From Saccharibacillus endophyticus (lineage in GTDB: Bacteria > Bacillota > Bacilli > Paenibacillales > Paenibacillaceae): a stretch of DNA of 64,000 bases. The DNA lies in the NCBI RefSeq assembly GCF_013185185.1, contig NZ_JAAZWE010000006.1, positions 186,001-250,000 on the forward strand, given 5' to 3'. Of this stretch, positions 52,694 through 61,502 are shown one piece after another. Position 1 is the stretch's first letter; every line of letters begins with the position of its first letter. The translations under genes were made by a program, and so were the position numbers. A model generated the notes under the pieces. The model was not told the DNA's origin and searched no databases. It was given only the letters and a program-made list of their open reading frames with translations.

Positions 52694-52747
52694 ACGCAAA
52701 AAACTCCCGTCCTTACGCCTGATTAGACAGACGTAGGGACGAGAGTT
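52694..52747 (-). terminator. Regulated terminator of the glyQS T-box
   Basis: Minus strand AACTCTCGTCCCTACG pairs with CGTAAGGACGGGAGTT (two wobble or mismatch positions), followed by TTTTG and further T-rich bases. The 5' strand is shared with the antiterminator. Confidence 0.88.
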
Positions 52748-52749
52748 AG

Positions 52750-52941
52750 TTGTGCATCGTGAAAGAAAGACATTTATCAGGAAGAGAACACTCTGTTCGA
52801 AAAAGACCTTTAAATTCATCTTTGATAAATTTTAGTTGAGGTCAAGTTCAAGAGCTCTGATAAATGCATCTTCGATGCACATCTTCCGTTAATCGCGTCA
52901 AGCATTCAATGTTGAACGCCAGTTCGGACTCAATTAACGTA
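52750..52941 (-). repeat. Hairpin-forming insert in the T-box antiterminator loop
   Basis: Arms TGTGCATCG...CATTTATCAG at 52751-52780 and their complement at 52857-52881 form a 9+10-bp stem with an internal loop. A second stem, CGTTAAT/ATTAACG with an inner TTCAA-TG-TTGAA palindrome, spans about 52887-52939. Confidence 0.8.
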
Positions 52942-53170
52942 ATAACACCCGCGGTTCCACCCTACTTGAATGCGCGGCGATCGTTGCACGATCACGAATC
53001 GCATTCCTCTTTTCCGTACGCTTGACGTATCGCTCGCTCCCGGAAATGCCTGATCATGGGTATCGCGGTTCGTCCAGGCTTGCACTCTCCCCGGCTCGCT
53101 GCCAAAAAACCGTATCTTGATCCCATGCTTTCCGTTCAACGCGTGACGAGACGTTCAGCAATGTTACCTT

Positions 53171-53199
53171 ATTGTAAGGCTGTAAGACTTATTTGTCAA
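53171..53199 (-). promoter_or_regulatory. Sigma-A promoter of glyQS
   Basis: Minus strand TTGACA (53194-53199), 17-nt spacer, TACAAT (53171-53176), overlapping the end of recO. It puts the start near 53164. Confidence 0.87.
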
Positions 53200-53947
53200 A
53201 GCCGTAGTTGTCCAACTGATCGAGAAAACGTTTGGATTTCAGGTTGATGCCGATATGCTCGCGCATCAAAGCTTCCATCACTTTTTTTAACTCGAGTTTG
53301 GTCTCCGGTTTGACGTCCACGTTGCCGAGTCGGCGCAGATCGAGTCTTGCAAACACGCGCAGCAGCGATAAAGCCCGGCCCGTGACCGGAACGGCGTACG
53401 GATCGGCAGCGCGGAACGGAATGCTGAGCACGCCTCCGAGCCTCGGGCTGATCAACGCATCGCCTTCGACGTGACGCTGACTCGCCGAGCAGATTTCAAG
53501 CTCCGGACCGTAGCCCGAAGCTTGCAGCATTTTCATCTCGAAAAGCCGGGTCATGACTTCGGGATCTTTCCCCTCCCGCAGCCCGCTTAAAAAGGCGAGC
53601 AGCTGCTCGAACCAAAAGCTTCCGGCGTCCTCGTCCTGCAACCCCCTGTCGATCAGCTCGCAGGCGTATGCGCCGTGCGCAGCCATGACCAGGTCTTCGC
53701 GCAGCTTGTGGTTGGACTCGATAATCTCGCCGTCATTCAGCGTTCCGAGCCCGCTCCCGCCGCGGAAGAAGCTGAATATGCCATACGTAAAAGGTTGGGT
53801 CAGCGAAGCATGGCGACTTTTGACTTTTTTCGCTCCGCGGACGAGTACGCCGATTTTGCCGTGCGTCTGCGTGCAAAGCGTAATGATCTTGTTCGTCTCC
53901 CCGTAGTCCATAGCCCGGATCACGATACCTTCGAGACGGTACAACAT
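53189..53947 (-). CDS. recO: DNA repair protein RecO
   Basis: Recombination mediator that helps load RecA and anneals strands. The 252-residue protein has an N-terminal OB fold (MLYRLEGIVIRAMDYGETNK, GKIGVLVRGAKKVKSRHASL) and a helical C-terminus. Bacillus-type zinc cysteines are mostly absent: only C164 region (EICSASQRH) is visible. It follows era by 1 nt, with no yqzL between them. The glyQS promoter lies within its last codons. Confidence 0.93.
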   Translation of the reverse strand: MLYRLEGIVIRAMDYGETNKIITLCTQTHGKIGVLVRGAKKVKSRHASLTQPFTYGIFSFFRGGSGLGTLNDGEIIESNHKLREDLVMAAHGAYACELIDRGLQDEDAGSFWFEQLLAFLSGLREGKDPEVMTRLFEMKMLQASGYGPELEICSASQRHVEGDALISPRLGGVLSIPFRAADPYAVPVTGRALSLLRVFARLDLRRLGNVDVKPETKLELKKVMEALMREHIGINLKSKRFLDQLDNYGFDK

Positions 53948-53948
53948 C

Positions 53949-54854
53949 CTAAGCGTCCCGGTGGAAGCCCAGATCGCGCAGAACGCGGTCTTGGTTGCGC
54001 CAATCCTTTTTCACTTTGACCCATAGCTCCAGGAAAATCTTCGAACCGAGCAGGTTTTCGATGTCCTGACGAGCCCGCTTGCCGACTTCTTTCAACATCG
54101 CGCCTTGTTTGCCGATGACGATGCCTTTTTGCGAATCGCGCTCGACGAAAATGACGGCTCCGACGGAAACGACGCCGTTATCCTGCTTTTTCATGTCTTC
54201 GATCGTAACGGCAATGGAGTGCGGAATTTCTTCGCGCGTCATTTGAAGGATTTTTTCGCGGATCAATTCGGCAATAACGAATTGTTCCGGGTGATCCGTG
54301 ATTTGGTCTTCCGGATAATACTGCGGGCCTTCCGGAAGATACTTGCCGAGCTGCTCCATCAACGTGTCCACGTTATTGCCGAATTTGGCCGAAATCGGTA
54401 CGACTTCCGCAAATTCGTACAGCTTGCGATATGTCTCGATCAAAGGCAGCAGCGCTTCCGGCTCGACCAGATCGATTTTGTTCAAAATCAGGAATACGGG
54501 CGTTTTGATCTTGCCCAACTGCTCGATGATATAACGGTCGCCGCCGCCGATGCCTTCGGCCGCGTCGATCAGGAACATTGCCGCTTCGACTTCGCCCAGC
54601 GTATTCAGCGCCGTATTATTCATAAAATCGCCAAGCTTGGATTGACGTTTATGAATGCCCGGGGTATCCAGGAAAACGATTTGCTTGCCGTTATCCGTAT
54701 ACACCCCGTGAATTTTATTGCGTGTCGTTTGCGGTTTATCGGACATGATCGCAATTTTTTGCCCGATAATTTGGTTCATCAGCGTCGACTTGCCGACATT
54801 CGGCCGACCGACGATCGCGACGAATCCGGATTTGAAGCCTTTTCTGCTCTCCAT
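53949..54854 (-). CDS. era: Ribosome-assembly GTPase Era
   Basis: Essential GTPase binding the 3' end of 16S rRNA. In 301 residues: G1 GRPNVGKSTLMNQ, G2 QTTRNKIHG, G3 DTPGIHKRQSKLGD, G4 LNKIDLV, and a C-terminal KH domain (FVERDSQKGIVIGKQGAMLKEVGKRARQDIE, given here as QKGIVIGKQGAMLKEVG). GGAGG lies 6 nt before the ATG at 54854; an ATG one codon earlier is less well spaced. Confidence 0.97.
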   Translation of the reverse strand: MESRKGFKSGFVAIVGRPNVGKSTLMNQIIGQKIAIMSDKPQTTRNKIHGVYTDNGKQIVFLDTPGIHKRQSKLGDFMNNTALNTLGEVEAAMFLIDAAEGIGGGDRYIIEQLGKIKTPVFLILNKIDLVEPEALLPLIETYRKLYEFAEVVPISAKFGNNVDTLMEQLGKYLPEGPQYYPEDQITDHPEQFVIAELIREKILQMTREEIPHSIAVTIEDMKKQDNGVVSVGAVIFVERDSQKGIVIGKQGAMLKEVGKRARQDIENLLGSKIFLELWVKVKKDWRNQDRVLRDLGFHRDA

Positions 54855-54881
54855 CATATTCCTCCTCTTGATGTCTTGTCG

Positions 54882-55292
54882 TTATTTATCCAGATCCCAC
54901 GGTCCGAACGCGTCCGGCAGCAGCTCTCGGATCGTTGTCTCGCGGGTTTCACCCTTCAGATTGCCAAGCACGACCGGCATATCCGGCTTGCACAATTCAA
55001 CCAATACCTGACGGCATACGCCGCACGGCGCAATCGGTCCGTCCGTATCGCCTATGACAGCCAGCATGGCGAAACTTCCCGGTTGATGACCGTCGGCCAC
55101 CGCACTGAACAACGCTGTACGCTCCGCACAGTTCGATGGTCCGTATGCCGCATTTTCAATATTGCAGCCGTGATGGATATGTCCATGCTCGTCGAGCAGG
55201 GCAGCACCTACTTTGAATCCCGAATAGGGCACATAGGCCTTGTCTCGGGCTTTGATTGCTTCCTGAATAAGTACAGCTGCATCGATTGCCAT
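54882..55292 (-). CDS. cdd: Cytidine deaminase
   Basis: Zinc hydrolase of pyrimidine salvage converting cytidine to uridine. The 136-residue tetrameric type has YSGFKVGAALL, the zinc/catalytic motif NCAERTALFSAVA (Cys and the proton-shuttling Glu) and PCGVCRQVLVEL (two zinc cysteines). It lies between dgkA and era as in other Bacillales. Confidence 0.96.
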   Translation of the reverse strand: MAIDAAVLIQEAIKARDKAYVPYSGFKVGAALLDEHGHIHHGCNIENAAYGPSNCAERTALFSAVADGHQPGSFAMLAVIGDTDGPIAPCGVCRQVLVELCKPDMPVVLGNLKGETRETTIRELLPDAFGPWDLDK

Positions 55293-55352
55293 GATTGTGT
55301 TGCCCCTCTCCGCTTCATCTAAGTGGAATTCTATTGTACACCCGCAAAGCCC

Positions 55353-55739
55353 CTACAACCAGCCCCATGATTTGGCGAGAGTCAGCAGCGGCGGCACAAA
55401 AACGATCAATCCGATCAGGGCGGCAAAAAACGCGGAGGCCAGCACGGCCCCCGCGGCAGCGTCCTTGGCTTTTTTCGCCAATGGATGAAGCCGGTCTCCA
55501 ACCGTCAAATTAACGGCGGCTTCGACGGCCGTATTCATCAACTCCGCCGATAAGACCAACCCGATCGCCAGACACAACAGCCCCCAGTCCAACCTTGGAA
55601 CCCGCAGCAGCGCACCCAGAAGCAGCACAGCTGCGCACAGCGCCAGATGCACTTTGAAATTCCGCTCCGTCGAAGCCGTCGCCCGAACGCCATCCCAGGC
55701 ATTTCGGAACACATCCCCCCAGGTACGCCGCTTTTCCAT
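55353..55739 (-). CDS. dgkA: Undecaprenol/diacylglycerol kinase DgkA
   Basis: Small membrane kinase; in Gram-positives it phosphorylates undecaprenol to supply the lipid carrier. The 128-residue protein has three hydrophobic helices and the active-site motif LSAELMNTAVEAAVNLTVGD (about 64-83) with the catalytic glutamates. It overlaps ybeY by one base (stop of ybeY/start of dgkA), consistent with co-translation. Confidence 0.94.
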   Translation of the reverse strand: MEKRRTWGDVFRNAWDGVRATASTERNFKVHLALCAAVLLLGALLRVPRLDWGLLCLAIGLVLSAELMNTAVEAAVNLTVGDRLHPLAKKAKDAAAGAVLASAFFAALIGLIVFVPPLLTLAKSWGWL

Positions 55740-56239
55740 TAGCGCGTCAGTCCGATTTGCTGCAGGACCGCTTCCTGTTTGCCCATCATAACCGCTTCGT
55801 CCTCCGGCGTCTGATGATCGTAACCCAGCAAATGAAGGAATCCGTGCACGAATAAGAAGCCCAACTCGCGTTCAACCGAATGTCCGTAATCTTCGCTTTG
55901 CGCAATGGCGCGCGGCACGGAGATGATGATATCGCCCAGCATTTCGTCAAACTCCGGACCCACTTCGTCTTCCGTTTCCACTTCATACGTGATTTCCGGT
56001 TCTTCGCCTACAGATTCGCGCATCGCGAAAGACAAAACGTCGGTGGGACGATCGATATTGCGGAACTCTTTGTTCAAACGGTGAATTTCTTCATCATCGA
56101 CGAAAGTCAGCGCTACTTCTCCGTCGGTCACGCCTTCTACGGCTCCTGCCGCGACCAGCAGTTTATTCAATTGCGCAATCAGCTCTTCACTGATTTCATA
56201 CTCGCTTTGTTCGTTGCTCCATTCCAGCTGCAGACTCAT
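55739..56239 (-). CDS. ybeY: Endoribonuclease YbeY
   Basis: Metal-dependent RNase for 16S rRNA 3' maturation and ribosome quality control. The 166-residue protein has the signature HGFLHLLGYDHQTPEDE (zinc histidines H-x3-H-x5-H) near 131-147, and LNKEFRNIDRPTDVLSFAM. It starts 3 nt after pgpH. Confidence 0.96.
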   Translation of the reverse strand: MSLQLEWSNEQSEYEISEELIAQLNKLLVAAGAVEGVTDGEVALTFVDDEEIHRLNKEFRNIDRPTDVLSFAMRESVGEEPEITYEVETEDEVGPEFDEMLGDIIISVPRAIAQSEDYGHSVERELGFLFVHGFLHLLGYDHQTPEDEAVMMGKQEAVLQQIGLTR

Positions 56240-56242
56240 GCG

Positions 56243-58480
56243 TCAGTTCTCCTTTGTCTTGGGCTTAACCTCTTCGGGATATTCGATCCGCGAGTGGAAG
56301 ATCCCCATTACCGCTTCTTTGAGCGTTTTGGCGACCACGTCAAGCTCTTTGAGCGTAATATCGCACTCATTGAACTGTTGATCGTCCAAACGACTCTTGA
56401 TGATTTTGCCGATCATGGATTCTACCTGGTCGATGGTCGGCTTATGCAGGGAACGTACGGCAGCTTCGACGCTGTCCGCGATCCCGACGACCGCTGCTTC
56501 TTTCGACTGGGCTTTCGGACCCGGATAACGGAATTCCGCCCCCGTGAAGTCCGGCTCCACGCCGCGCTCTTCCGCCTGCTTCAACGCTTTCTGGTAAAAG
56601 AAATACAAGAAAGTCGTTCCGTGATGCTGTTCGGCGATATCGCGGATGCGTTTAGGAAGCTTATATTCCTTTTGCATTTCCACGCCGTCTCTGGCATGCG
56701 CGACGATAATCGATTTACTGAGCTTGGGATCGATGGAATCGTGCGGATTCTCGATGTTATTCTGATTTTCGATAAAGTAGCTTGGACGCTTTGTTTTACC
56801 GATATCATGATAATACGAGCCGACCCGGCACAATAGTCCGTTCGCGCCGATCGCCTCGGCCGCCGCTTCCGACAAGTTGCCGACCATGACGCTGTGGTGA
56901 TAAGTCCCCGGCGTTTCGATCAACAGTTTGCGCAGCAGCGGATGGTTCGGGTTCGACAATTCAACCAGCTTAAGGGCCGACAAGATCCCGAACGTCACTT
57001 CGAAGAAAGGCATCAGGCCGATTGTCAGAATCGCAGTCAACAATCCCGAAGCCAAAGCGAATGCGACCGGATAAAGAATGGTGCTGCGATTCAGGTCGGC
57101 GTCGCCGATCAACGACAACGCCAATACGGCAACGGCTCCGAACAAGCTCACCATGATCCCGGCTTTGAGAATCGTAGAACGCTGGCTGGCTTTATGTACC
57201 GTAAAGATCGCCGCATAAGAGACAACCAAGGTATAGAAGCCGAAATGGAAGTCGAAAATGCCCGTGCCGGATTGCCCCGCGTTCAGCACAATGCTTGCCA
57301 ACACCGAGAAAATAATGGCGCTGAAATAAGCAAACGAATTATTGAGCAGCAGCGTAATGAGCGTACAGCCTATCGCGACCGGAGCCAGGTACCCGACATA
57401 CTTCGACGTATCGCTCTGTACCAGAGCCGTCAGATGCATCGCGATCAGCATGATGAAATAGATGAGTACGATCATCAATAACTGCGGATTATCGTAACGG
57501 AATTCCGTTCCGCTCTGACGAGTGAACAGGAACAAACCGAAAGCAAGCAGGACGGACAGCAGAAGCAAGCCGAACTGGGGCCAGTAATTGATCTCCGTTT
57601 TCAACATGTCGTTTTCTTTGAGCAAATTGTACGTGTCCTGCGTAATGATGTCGCCGCGCTGCACCAGCACTTCACCCTGATCGATATAGACCGTTTCGGT
57701 GTTTTCCCGTGCTTGCACCGCCGCTTCTTTCGTTGCTTCTTCATCGTAAAAACGGTTCGGCGTGATCGAAAGCTTGATCAACTCCTGCACCACTTCGCGC
57801 GAAGTCCGATCGGTAAGCGTACTTCGGCTGACGAATTCCGCAACCTGGGCTCTCGCCGTCTGTGCATCCGTGACCTGATCGCTCATCAAGCGAGACACGA
57901 TTCCTGTCGCTTCCGACTTCATTTGCTGAATTTGCGTCGGTGTCAAAGAAGGAATCTTGTAAAAAGTCTCTTCCGGAATATCGTATTCCTGCTCGCCTAC
58001 CCGTGTTCGAACTTCTTGCAAAAGCGTCGAGGAATAGGCTCCGTTGTTACCGCTATTGCGGATCGAGTTTGCCATGAACTGGCTAACCTTCTGCGGAAGT
58101 TCTTCCCTGTAGATCTCGATCTTATTCGCGGCGGTCAATTGATCATCCTGATTCAATGTATCAATCCGGTCAAGCAGCTGACTGATCAGCGTATCGTTAC
58201 GCAGCGAGAAGATTCGGTACACTTGTTGAACTTTTTCGGCCGCTTCCTCCTGCGCCTGAAGCGTCGCTTTGCTGTTCGGAATCTGCGCCGGCGCCAAAAT
58301 TTCTTTGTCGCTTGGCATGTTAACCTGAATATCGTACTTTTCAGGCATGAGTTTAGGATACAGTCCGACGTAAAACATCAGCGTCAAAAGCAGGAACAAG
58401 ATAAGTTTGAAGACCCCGCTGCTTTTCCAACCAGACAGTTTGGGATCGGTTTTGCGTTTCCATTTTTCTTTTGAAGCCAT
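56243..58480 (-). CDS. pgpH: 7TM-HD cyclic-di-AMP phosphodiesterase PgpH (YqfF)
   Basis: Membrane phosphodiesterase that degrades c-di-AMP. In 745 residues: an N-terminal helix (about 22-42), a large extracellular 7TMR-HDED domain (about 50-290), seven membrane helices (about 300-490), and a cytoplasmic HD domain with TPGTYHHSVMVGNLSEAAAE, VGSYYHDIGKTKRP and VAHARDGVEM. It lies between phoH and ybeY as in Bacillus. Confidence 0.95.
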   Translation of the reverse strand: MASKEKWKRKTDPKLSGWKSSGVFKLILFLLLTLMFYVGLYPKLMPEKYDIQVNMPSDKEILAPAQIPNSKATLQAQEEAAEKVQQVYRIFSLRNDTLISQLLDRIDTLNQDDQLTAANKIEIYREELPQKVSQFMANSIRNSGNNGAYSSTLLQEVRTRVGEQEYDIPEETFYKIPSLTPTQIQQMKSEATGIVSRLMSDQVTDAQTARAQVAEFVSRSTLTDRTSREVVQELIKLSITPNRFYDEEATKEAAVQARENTETVYIDQGEVLVQRGDIITQDTYNLLKENDMLKTEINYWPQFGLLLLSVLLAFGLFLFTRQSGTEFRYDNPQLLMIVLIYFIMLIAMHLTALVQSDTSKYVGYLAPVAIGCTLITLLLNNSFAYFSAIIFSVLASIVLNAGQSGTGIFDFHFGFYTLVVSYAAIFTVHKASQRSTILKAGIMVSLFGAVAVLALSLIGDADLNRSTILYPVAFALASGLLTAILTIGLMPFFEVTFGILSALKLVELSNPNHPLLRKLLIETPGTYHHSVMVGNLSEAAAEAIGANGLLCRVGSYYHDIGKTKRPSYFIENQNNIENPHDSIDPKLSKSIIVAHARDGVEMQKEYKLPKRIRDIAEQHHGTTFLYFFYQKALKQAEERGVEPDFTGAEFRYPGPKAQSKEAAVVGIADSVEAAVRSLHKPTIDQVESMIGKIIKSRLDDQQFNECDITLKELDVVAKTLKEAVMGIFHSRIEYPEEVKPKTKEN

Positions 58481-58573
58481 ATGGAAGAACCTCCGGTATT
58501 AGACTCCTGAGCTCGTTCGCAAATGAACAGGTACTCTGCCCGACTTCATTCGGACAGAGTACGGGAACAGCTT

Positions 58574-59545
58574 TTACTCGATGCTTTCCGCCGCTTTTTC
58601 GTAAGCCACGATGATTTTTTGCACCAACGAATGGCGCACGACATCTTCTTCGGCAAACGTAACGAAGCCGATATCCGAAATTCCGTTCAAGATCAGACGA
58701 GCTTCGACCAGACCCGACTTTTTGCCGCGCGGCAAGTCGATCTGCGTCACGTCGCCCGTAATCACCATCTTGGAACCGAATCCCAAACGCGTCAGAACCA
58801 TTTTCATTTGCTCCGGCGTCGTATTCTGCGCTTCGTCCAAAATGATGAACGCATCTTCAAGCGTGCGACCGCGCATATAGGCGAGCGGCGCGATTTCGAT
58901 CAGGCCGCGTTCCAGCGCTTTGGCGACCTGATCGGTGCCCATGATGTCGTACAGCGCATCATAAAGCGGACGCAGATAAGGGTCGACTTTTTCTTGCAGA
59001 TCGCCCGGCAGGAAGCCCAGGCTTTCACCCGCTTCAACCGCAGGACGGCTGAGCACGATACGTTTGACCAGTCCTTCTTTGAGCGCAGTGACCGCCAACA
59101 CGACAGCCAAATATGTTTTGCCGGTACCGGCCGGGCCGATGCCGAACACGATGTCTTTTTTCTTGATCGTAGTTACGTAATGTTTTTGTCCGATCGTTTT
59201 GGGACGAATCGGCTTGCCTCGGAACGTCAGGGCAATTTCTCCCTTGAACAAATCAAGCAGTTGATCGGCCCGGAAATCTTTGGCCAATTCCAATGCATAC
59301 TGCACGTCGCGTTCCGTTAAGTTATAACCGTTACGCACCAATTGAAGCAATACGTCAAACAGATGCTCCAATTGGTCTGTCTCCTGCTGCGGTCCGTGAA
59401 CGGCGATCTCTTCTTCCCGGCTGTCGATACGCGCTTTGAACTGCCGTTCGATCATCTTGAGATACGTGTCTTGCGGACCAAACAGGGCCAATCCTTCCCC
59501 CGCGTTATGCAACGGGATCTTGATGCTTCTCGTCTGTTCTGTCAA
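58574..59545 (-). CDS. phoH: PhoH-family ATPase (YqfE type)
   Basis: A 323-residue PhoH-like P-loop ATPase: Walker A GIGPAGTGKTYLAVVLAV (about 137-154), RPAVEAGESLGFLPGDLQEK, and Walker B FIILDEAQNTTPEQMKM. The N-terminal 100 residues are the KH-like region of this subfamily. Likely an RNA-associated helicase; role uncertain. In spore formers yqfC and yqfD come directly before it; here a terminator and a fresh promoter stand there. Confidence 0.93.
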   Translation of the reverse strand: MTEQTRSIKIPLHNAGEGLALFGPQDTYLKMIERQFKARIDSREEEIAVHGPQQETDQLEHLFDVLLQLVRNGYNLTERDVQYALELAKDFRADQLLDLFKGEIALTFRGKPIRPKTIGQKHYVTTIKKKDIVFGIGPAGTGKTYLAVVLAVTALKEGLVKRIVLSRPAVEAGESLGFLPGDLQEKVDPYLRPLYDALYDIMGTDQVAKALERGLIEIAPLAYMRGRTLEDAFIILDEAQNTTPEQMKMVLTRLGFGSKMVITGDVTQIDLPRGKKSGLVEARLILNGISDIGFVTFAEEDVVRHSLVQKIIVAYEKAAESIE

Positions 59546-59605
59546 AAGCTCTCAGTCTCCTTAATCGATGTAGTATCCAGCTTCGGCATAGATTGTTATT
59601 CCTCA

Positions 59606-59634
59606 ACTGTACCATTCTCCGACTCCCCTTGCAA
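59606..59634 (-). promoter_or_regulatory. Promoter of the phoH-recO operon
   Basis: Minus strand TTGCAA (59629-59634), 17-nt spacer, TACAGT (59606-59611). The next genes to recO are tightly packed, so this may drive phoH through recO. Confidence 0.72.
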
Positions 59635-59679
59635 AAGATTTCGGGCGGGTTTTTTACGGATCAGGACCGGGAGAAATAC

Positions 59680-59718
59680 AAAAAGCCGGCCTATCCGTTT
59701 GAGGCGGAAAAGGCCGGC
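59680..59718 (-). terminator. Terminator upstream of phoH
   Basis: Minus strand GCCGGCC...GGCCGGC with an inner CCGCCTCAAACGG hairpin, followed by TTTTTG. It ends the nfeD-floA-hypothetical unit. Confidence 0.88.
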
Positions 59719-59752
59719 AGCCTCACGATCCGAAGATCGGGACTCCGCAGAG

Positions 59753-60355
59753 TTATCTGCGTCCGGAGGAATACGGCTTTCTTGCGCGGGGCGAACCCAG
59801 AACTTCGGCCCAGAGGACGCCTTTGCGCAGTTCGTTTGCTGTCGGGTTGGACATTAGCGATGAAGCCGTTGCCGTCCGAACCGAAGGAGCATTGTTGTTC
59901 GAAGCCGAATTTTTCGACGTTAATGAATTTCTTCGAGAACCGGAAGCGGCACGTTCAATTTGGCGGGAAGCATTTTCTACATTGTGCTCTCGCCGCTGCA
60001 TCGAACGTTGTTCGCGCAGTCTTTTTTCGACCTCCCCTTTCAGTTGGCGGGAGGCCTGATCCAGATTAGTCCGTTCCATCTGCTTGCCGCGTTCTTGCGA
60101 GCCTGCATTCCGGTCCGCACGGCCATTTCTTTGGTCGGTCGGCGCGCCAGAAAACGGAGACTGACGTTCGCCGTTCGTTGTCTGCGTCCGGCGTGCCGGA
60201 TTTCCTTGCCCTTGCGGAGAGGCACCACGCCCCCCGAAAGGTTCGCCGCCTCCATTGGGCTTCGCATTCTTTTTACCGAATACGGAAATCAGCGCACCCG
60301 CAATGATAACGACGATAAAAAGGTTGCTTGTGATCCATTCCAAGAACTGGGGCAT
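59753..60355 (-). CDS. Membrane-anchored low-complexity protein in the floA operon
   Basis: A 200-residue protein with one N-terminal membrane helix (about 8-26), a long G/N/R/Q/S-rich low-complexity middle (30-165) predicted to be unstructured, and an ordered-looking C-terminus (PTANELRKGVLWAEVLGSPR). No family is recognised with confidence; it holds the position of yqfB in the yqeZ-yqfA-yqfB operon of Bacillus but is much longer. It starts 34 nt after floA and is followed by a terminator, so it is probably co-expressed with the flotillin. Confidence 0.75.
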   Translation of the reverse strand: MPQFLEWITSNLFIVVIIAGALISVFGKKNAKPNGGGEPFGGRGASPQGQGNPARRTQTTNGERQSPFSGAPTDQRNGRADRNAGSQERGKQMERTNLDQASRQLKGEVEKRLREQRSMQRREHNVENASRQIERAASGSRRNSLTSKNSASNNNAPSVRTATASSLMSNPTANELRKGVLWAEVLGSPRARKPYSSGRR

Positions 60356-60389
60356 AGACTCCCCTCCTGTTCTGCCTTTTGCTTACCTT

Positions 60390-61397
60390 TTACTTATTGT
60401 TGTGCGGGTCTTGCTTGTCGACATGGGTTACGTTCATACCGCCCAGCGATCCGCGCATTTCCGTATCCGCTTCGAGATTCTTCATGTTCAGGTAGTCCAT
60501 AACGCCCAGTTTGCCGCCGCGCAGCGCTTCGGCCATGGCGATCGGAACTTCGGATTCGGCTTCTACGACGCGCGCTTTCATCTCGATTACGCGTGCGTTC
60601 ATCTCTTGTTCTTCCGCTACGGCCATTGCGCGGCGCTCTTCGGCCTTCGCCTGAGCGATACGTTTGTCGGCTTCCGCTTGTTCCGTTTGCAGGAAGGCAC
60701 CGATATTTTTGCCTACGTCCACGTCCGCGATATCGATCGACAGGATTTCAAAAGCGGTACCCGCATCCAGACCCTTTTCCAAAACAGTACGAGAAATCTT
60801 ATCCGGATTCTCCAAGACTTCCTTGTGCGTATCACTGGAACCTACCGTACTAACGATACCTTCGCCGACGCGGGCAATGATCGTTTCTTCGCCCGCACCG
60901 CCGACGAGACGGTCGATATTCGCACGGACCGTAACCCGGGCAATAACGACAACTTCAATACCGTTTCTAGCTACGGCCGAAATGCTCGGTGTTTCGATTA
61001 CGCGCGGGTTTACGCTCATCTGTACGGCTTGCAATACGTCACGACCTGCCAGGTCGATTGCAGCAGCGCGTTCGAACTCGAGCGGAATGTTCGCACGGTG
61101 TGCGGCAATCAGGGCGTTAACGACCCGGTCGACATTACCGCCCGCCAAATAGTGACTCTCGAGCTGGTTGATCGTCAAGCTCAAACCTGCCTTGTGCGCC
61201 TTGATCATCGGATTGACGATTCGAGCCGGCGTAACGCGACGCAGTCGCATCGCGACCAGCGTGATAATGCCAATTCGCAGACCGGAAGCCAATGCGGAAA
61301 TCCATAGTGCTACCGGGAAAAAGCTGAAGAAAATGCTCAAAACAATAATACCGACCACTACGATAAGCAGCGGGCCGATCCATGCTGCGTCTGCCAT
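60390..61397 (-). CDS. floA: Flotillin-like membrane-microdomain protein FloA
   Basis: Scaffold of membrane microdomains. The 335-residue protein has an N-terminal membrane segment (about 7-30 with a second hydrophobic stretch to 50), a PHB/SPFH domain, and repeated EA-rich coiled-coil heptads (AQAKAEERRAMAVAEEQEMN). It is paired with nfeD in the yqeZ-yqfA arrangement, the partner pair typical of Bacillales. Confidence 0.95.
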   Translation of the reverse strand: MADAAWIGPLLIVVVGIIVLSIFFSFFPVALWISALASGLRIGIITLVAMRLRRVTPARIVNPMIKAHKAGLSLTINQLESHYLAGGNVDRVVNALIAAHRANIPLEFERAAAIDLAGRDVLQAVQMSVNPRVIETPSISAVARNGIEVVVIARVTVRANIDRLVGGAGEETIIARVGEGIVSTVGSSDTHKEVLENPDKISRTVLEKGLDAGTAFEILSIDIADVDVGKNIGAFLQTEQAEADKRIAQAKAEERRAMAVAEEQEMNARVIEMKARVVEAESEVPIAMAEALRGGKLGVMDYLNMKNLEADTEMRGSLGGMNVTHVDKQDPHNNK

Positions 61398-61502
61398 AAG
61401 TACCCCTCCAAATTTACGGTCCGAAACGCTTCGGATCTTAATCCGTCGTTTCGAACTCCGTTATGTCGTTCCATGCTTGCAAAACTTGCAGGCGACTGCG
61501 AA

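Larger units (their letters stand above)
52694..53164 (-). promoter_or_regulatory. T-box riboswitch leader of glyQS, with a large insert
   Basis: The T-box AGGGTGGAACCGCG is at 52950-52963; UGGA suits the UCCA end of tRNA-Gly. The specifier GGC is at 53048-53050 in GATCAGGCATTTCC. A stem III (GAATGCG/CGCATTC) precedes the T-box. The antiterminator strands GTAGGG...GCGGGTGTT and AACTCTCGTCCCTAC are both present but about 190 nt apart, where other leaders have a short loop. Confidence 0.92.

Noticed and set aside
52930..53139. 69-codon minus-strand ORF upstream of glyQ
   Set aside because: Inside the structured glycine T-box RNA; no ribosome site.
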